DNA of 8,749 bases. Source: CAYJAZ01 sp964371865. GTDB lineage: Bacteria; Desulfobacterota; Desulfovibrionia; Desulfovibrionales; Desulfovibrionaceae. The notes beneath the pieces were generated by a model. It was not told where the DNA came from. It did not search any database and worked only from the letters and a program-made list of their open reading frames with translations. Within the stretch, counting starts at the first letter, position 1. Each line of letters begins with the position of its first letter. The stretch is taken from positions 1-8,749 of the forward strand of contig CAYJOR010000090.1 in assembly GCA_964371865.1 (NCBI GenBank). The letters are read 5' to 3'. The position numbers were made by a program, and so were the translations under genes. Of this stretch, positions 5,377 through 8,749 are shown one piece after another.

Positions 5377-6900
5377 ATGGACACAATTAAAATTTTTGAC
5401 ACAACACTAAGAGATGGCGAACAAAGCCCCGGCGCAACAATGAACTTGCAAGAAAAATTACGTCTTGCGGCTCAGCTGGAAAATCTGGGTGTTGATATCA
5501 TTGAAGCTGGCTTTCCGGCATCAAGTAACGGTGATTTTGAAGCAGTAAGAGCTATTGCAAATAGCTTGGAAAAATCGGAAGTAGCAGCGCTTGCACGTTG
5601 CGTTCCCGGTGATATTGACAGAGCATGGGAAGCAATTAAAGATGCTAAACATCCACGCATTCATACTTTTCTGGCATCTTCACCAATCCACATGGAATAC
5701 AAACTGCGCAAAACGCCTGAAGAAGTTGTGAAAATGGCAGTAGCCGGTGTTAAACACGCAGTACAATATACTCCAAATGTAGAATTTTCAGCAGAAGATG
5801 CTTCTCGCTCCGATAAAGATTTTCTCGTAGAACTTTGCTCAGCTGTTATTGAAGCAGGCGCAACCACAATTAACTTACCTGATACTGTAGGTTATGCAAC
5901 TCCTGAAAACTATGCTGAATTAGTAGGTTATGTAATTAAACATACAAAAAATGCAGATAAAGTTACTTTCAGTGTGCACTGTCATAACGACTTAGGTCTT
6001 GGTGTTGCAAACTCACTTGCGGCTATTAGAGTTGGCGCACGTCAAGCTGAATGTACACTCTGTGGTATAGGTGAAAGAGCCGGTAATGCTGCTCTTGAAG
6101 AAATTGTTATGACTATGAAAGTCCGTAATGATATCTACCCATACCAAACAAATATAGTTCCGGAACAACTCTATCCGGCTTGTCGTTTACTTTCACTGAT
6201 TATCGGTCGTCCACTTCCTGCAAACAAAGCTATTGTTGGCGGAAATGCTTTTGCGCACGAATCCGGTATTCACCAAGACGGAATGCTTAAAAATCGCGAA
6301 ACTTATGAAATTATGACTCCGCAATCAATCGGACGTATGACTTCAGATTTAGTTATTGGTAAGCACTCTGGCAGAAATGCTGTTCGTTCTAAACTTGAAT
6401 CATTAGGTTATACTTTTGATGAAGAGAAATTAGAAACAATTTTTGCGGCAATCAAGGTATTGGCGGATAAAAAGAAAACCATACATGATGAAGACATTGA
6501 AGCTCTTATCATGGGTGAAATTTATCGTGTGCCTGATACTTATAAATTGCTTTCACTTTCAGTGCAGTCGGGTACAGGAGAACTTCCGGCTACTGCGGCG
6601 ATAGCTCTTCAGATTAATGAAACCGTGAAGAAGTTCGCTGGTTTTGGTGCTGGCCCTGTTGATGCAGCTTTAAATGTTATTTCTCAACTTACAGAACGTA
6701 ACCCTGTACTTGAAAAATATACAGTTAACGCTATTACCGGTGGTACAGATGCTCAAGGTGAAGTTATGGTAAATATTACCGATCAAGGTCTTTCCACTGT
6801 TGGTAAAGGTTCAGATCCTGATATTATCATTGCCTCAGCAAAAGCTTATATTGACGCTTTAAATAGGCTCGTTAAGAAAGAAAACGACAATAAAGAATAA
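5377..6900 (+). CDS. leuA: 2-isopropylmalate synthase
   Basis: LeuA catalyses the first committed step of leucine synthesis: 2-oxoisovalerate plus acetyl-CoA gives 2-isopropylmalate. The 507-residue length fits the bacterial type. The TIM-barrel domain starts with FDTTLRDGEQSPGATM (7-22), which includes the catalytic Arg12 and metal ligand Asp13. It continues with NLPDTVGY (166-173), HCHNDLGLG (201-209, metal ligands His201 and His203) and GIGERAGNA (230-238, Asn237). AHESGIHQDG (293-302) and IGKHSGRNA (328-336) lie in the linker subdomain. The C-terminal regulatory domain (about 385-500) is complete, with GAGPVDAALN (424-433), so feedback inhibition by leucine is likely. The start is set by the family N-terminus, although no clear Shine-Dalgarno precedes it; GCGG ten bases upstream is the nearest match. 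It is the first gene of leuACD, 43 nt before leuC. Confidence 0.97.
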   Translation: MDTIKIFDTTLRDGEQSPGATMNLQEKLRLAAQLENLGVDIIEAGFPASSNGDFEAVRAIANSLEKSEVAALARCVPGDIDRAWEAIKDAKHPRIHTFLASSPIHMEYKLRKTPEEVVKMAVAGVKHAVQYTPNVEFSAEDASRSDKDFLVELCSAVIEAGATTINLPDTVGYATPENYAELVGYVIKHTKNADKVTFSVHCHNDLGLGVANSLAAIRVGARQAECTLCGIGERAGNAALEEIVMTMKVRNDIYPYQTNIVPEQLYPACRLLSLIIGRPLPANKAIVGGNAFAHESGIHQDGMLKNRETYEIMTPQSIGRMTSDLVIGKHSGRNAVRSKLESLGYTFDEEKLETIFAAIKVLADKKKTIHDEDIEALIMGEIYRVPDTYKLLSLSVQSGTGELPATAAIALQINETVKKFAGFGAGPVDAALNVISQLTERNPVLEKYTVNAITGGTDAQGEVMVNITDQGLSTVGKGSDPDIIIASAKAYIDALNRLVKKENDNKE

Positions 6901-6943
6901 AATCAAAGATTATTATGGAATATATTATTAAGGAGATACCCCT

Positions 6944-8203
6944 ATGTCGCATACACTTGCCGAAAAAATCTTACAGGCACATACGCAAGATACAGTTAAG
7001 GAACCGGGTCAAATTGTACAATGTAAACTCGATCTCGTCCTTGCCAACGATATTACCGCCCCTCTTGCCATTAAATCATTTAGAGAAATGGGAGCAAAAA
7101 AGGTTTTCGATAAAGACAAAATCGCACTTGTCATGGACCACTTCACCCCACAAAAAGATATCGATTCCGCTAACCAAGTTCTAACCACTAGAAAATTCGC
7201 TGAAGAAATGGGTATCACCCATTACTACGAAGGCGGAAACTGTGGTGTTGAACATGCTCTTTTACCTGAACAAGGTCTTGTAGGTGCAGGCGACATAGTA
7301 ATCGGTGCTGACAGCCACACCTGTACTTACGGTGGACTAGGCGCATTTGCAACAGGTATGGGTAGCACAGATATCGCAGCAGGTATGGCTCTTGGTTCTA
7401 ACTGGTTTAAAGTTCCGCCAACCATTCGTGCATCATACACAGGTACTCTTCCTAAATACGTTCAAGGTAAAGACTTAATGCTTTCACTCATCGGCAAAAT
7501 CGGTGTTGATGGTGCTCTTTACAAAGCTATCGAATTTGATGGCGAAACCATCGAAGGTCTTTCAATTGAAGATCGTCTTACAATGGCGAATATGGCTATT
7601 GAAGCCGGTGGTAAAGTTGGTTTATTTGCATCTGATGAAAAAACTCAAGAATACGGTAAAGCGCATAATCGCCCTAACAACCCAATTCTTAAAGCTGACG
7701 AAGGCGCAAACTACGAACAGCATATTAAATTTGATGTTAACGGTATGAGCCCTGTTGTTGCTTGCCCTCACCTTCCTGACAACGTAAAACCTGTTGGTGA
7801 AGTTAAAGACGTGAAAGTTCAACAAGTTGTTGTTGGTTCATGTACTAACGGACGTATTTCAGATTTACGCCAAGCTGCTGAAGTTCTTAAAGGCAAAAAA
7901 GTTGATAACAAAGTTCGTTGTATCATTCTTCCTGCAACTCCTACAATTTGGAAAATGGCTCTTGATGAAGGCCTTCTCTCAATCTTCATGGATGCCGGCT
8001 GTATCGTAGGACCTGCAACTTGCGGACCTTGCCTTGGTGGTCACATGGGTATCTTGGGTGATGGCGAAACTTGTATCGCTACTACAAACCGTAACTTCAA
8101 AGGTCGTATGGGTTCATTAAAGTCATTTGTATATCTTTCTAACCCTGCTGTAGCGGCTGCATCTGCTATTACAGGTATCATCACCGATCCAAATAAATTA
8201 TAA
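6944..8203 (+). CDS. leuC: 3-isopropylmalate dehydratase, large subunit
   Basis: With LeuD, this forms the cytoplasmic isomerase that converts 2-isopropylmalate to 3-isopropylmalate through a dehydrated intermediate. The 419-residue protein belongs to the shorter aconitase-superfamily LeuC type, not the longer enterobacterial form of about 466 residues. Visible motifs are MDHFTPQKDIDSA (74-86), GADSHTCTYGGLGAFATGMG (121-140), the first cluster ligand Cys300 in VGSCTNGR, and Cys360 and Cys363 in GPATCGPCLGGHMG. These three cysteines should bind the [4Fe-4S] cluster. TTNRNFKGRMG (380-390) is the conserved substrate-side motif near the C-terminus. AAGGAG eight bases before the ATG is a strong ribosome-binding site. 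Short relatives can be homoaconitase-type enzymes, but the placement between leuA and leuD supports leucine synthesis. Confidence 0.96.
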   Translation: MSHTLAEKILQAHTQDTVKEPGQIVQCKLDLVLANDITAPLAIKSFREMGAKKVFDKDKIALVMDHFTPQKDIDSANQVLTTRKFAEEMGITHYYEGGNCGVEHALLPEQGLVGAGDIVIGADSHTCTYGGLGAFATGMGSTDIAAGMALGSNWFKVPPTIRASYTGTLPKYVQGKDLMLSLIGKIGVDGALYKAIEFDGETIEGLSIEDRLTMANMAIEAGGKVGLFASDEKTQEYGKAHNRPNNPILKADEGANYEQHIKFDVNGMSPVVACPHLPDNVKPVGEVKDVKVQQVVVGSCTNGRISDLRQAAEVLKGKKVDNKVRCIILPATPTIWKMALDEGLLSIFMDAGCIVGPATCGPCLGGHMGILGDGETCIATTNRNFKGRMGSLKSFVYLSNPAVAAASAITGIITDPNKL

Positions 8204-8218
8204 GAATAAGGAAAAGAT

Positions 8219-8716
8219 ATGTTATATAAAGGTAAAACTCATATTGTTGGCGATCATATAGATACTGATGCTATCATTCCTGCTCGCTTTCTTGTAACTA
8301 CTGATGAAAAAAAACTTGGCGAAAACTGCATGGAAGGTCTTGAAGAAGGCTGGGTTAAACGTGTAAGCCAAGGCGATTTCATCGTTGCCGGTAAAAACTT
8401 CGGTTGCGGTTCTAGCCGTGAACACGCTCCTGTTGCTATCCTTGGCGCAGGTATGCCTTTAGTTATCGCCCACTCATTTGCTCGTATCTTCTACCGCAAC
8501 GCTTTCAACATGGGCTTACTCCTTGTTGAAGTTGGCGATGATTTCAAAGACTTCACCGATGGAAACGAAGTTGAACTCGATACTGAAAAAGGTATCCTCA
8601 AAAATATCACCACAGGTAAAGAATATAAAGTTCCTACTATCCCTGCTTCAATGCAAGAACTTCTCGACAAAAAAGGACTCGTTCCCTACGTTCGCGAAAA
8701 ATTAGGAAATGCTTAA
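8219..8716 (+). CDS. leuD: 3-isopropylmalate dehydratase, small subunit
   Basis: LeuD is the swivelling small subunit that completes the isopropylmalate isomerase with LeuC. Its 165 residues match the short LeuD type that accompanies short LeuC proteins. Motifs are GDHIDTDAIIPARFL (11-25), the conserved substrate-binding loop GKNFGCGSSREHAP (58-71), and HSFARIFYRNAFNMGL (85-100). The protein is complete, ending KLGNA. It begins 15 nt after the leuC stop, with AAGGA six bases before the ATG, so translation is probably coupled to leuC. leuB is not within the 33 nt that remain before the window edge. Confidence 0.96.
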   Translation: MLYKGKTHIVGDHIDTDAIIPARFLVTTDEKKLGENCMEGLEEGWVKRVSQGDFIVAGKNFGCGSSREHAPVAILGAGMPLVIAHSFARIFYRNAFNMGLLLVEVGDDFKDFTDGNEVELDTEKGILKNITTGKEYKVPTIPASMQELLDKKGLVPYVREKLGNA

Positions 8717-8725
8717 TTTTTTTTC

Positions 8726-8749
8726 GAGAGAGGGGAACCACATTTTTGT
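8726..8749 (+). repeat. Left arm of a second GAGAGGGGAACCACA hairpin element, cut by the window edge
   Basis: GAGAGAGGGGAACCACAT followed by TTTTGT starts 10 nt after the leuD stop. It matches the left arm and loop entry of the hairpin at 4948-4998 (GAGAGGGGGAAACCACAGTT) apart from two single-base length differences and one substitution. The right arm would lie outside the window. A run of eight T residues (8717-8724) precedes it. Position and sequence suggest the same kind of gene-end hairpin after leuD. Confidence 0.6.

Noticed and set aside
6915..7184. Alternative-frame ORF overlapping the start of leuC.
   Set aside because: It overlaps leuC in another frame and encodes no recognisable protein, while the AAGGAG site is placed for the leuC start at 6944.

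Overview
The window looks like an ordinary chromosomal stretch from an AT-rich member of the Desulfovibrionales (sulfate-reducer lineage). This rests on remembered family resemblance: the LeuA, LeuC and LeuD proteins read like those of Desulfovibrio, and the HcyBio/DUF39 protein (formerly DUF39, proposed to make homocysteine from aspartate semialdehyde) is characteristic of these sulfate reducers and of methanogens. No database search was possible, so the genus is not claimed.

Layout. Positions 1-122 hold what may be the last codons of a plus-strand gene, running into a hairpin terminator shared with a minus-strand tRNA-Val(UAC). The tRNA (124-199) encodes its own CCA and has a near-consensus sigma70 promoter at 209-237. 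Positions 298-2819 are a two-gene minus-strand operon of unrecognised envelope proteins. Both have a membrane-targeting N-terminus, a long low-complexity Ser/Thr/Glu/Asn linker and a folded C-terminal domain. A 514-nt divergent intergenic region (2820-3333) contains promoter-like sites, palindromes and an imperfect hairpin. At 3334-4928 lie the HcyBio gene and a small exported protein 17 nt downstream, followed by a very long perfect hairpin. A 448-nt gap (4929-5376) precedes the leucine biosynthesis operon leuA-leuC-leuD (5377-8716). The window ends 33 nt after leuD, inside what appears to be a second copy of the hairpin element.

How the genes work together. LeuA condenses 2-oxoisovalerate with acetyl-CoA. 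LeuC and LeuD form the isopropylmalate isomerase that acts on the product. leuB, needed for the next step, is not in the window. HcyBio would feed sulfide into homocysteine and methionine. The two amino-acid blocks point the same way but are separated by a hairpin and a long gap, so they are probably separate transcripts.

No mobile element, CRISPR array, phage gene or defence system is visible. The least explained items are the recurring GAGAGGGG(G)AA(A)CCACA hairpin element outside genes, the pair of linker-rich envelope proteins, and the exported protein coupled to HcyBio.
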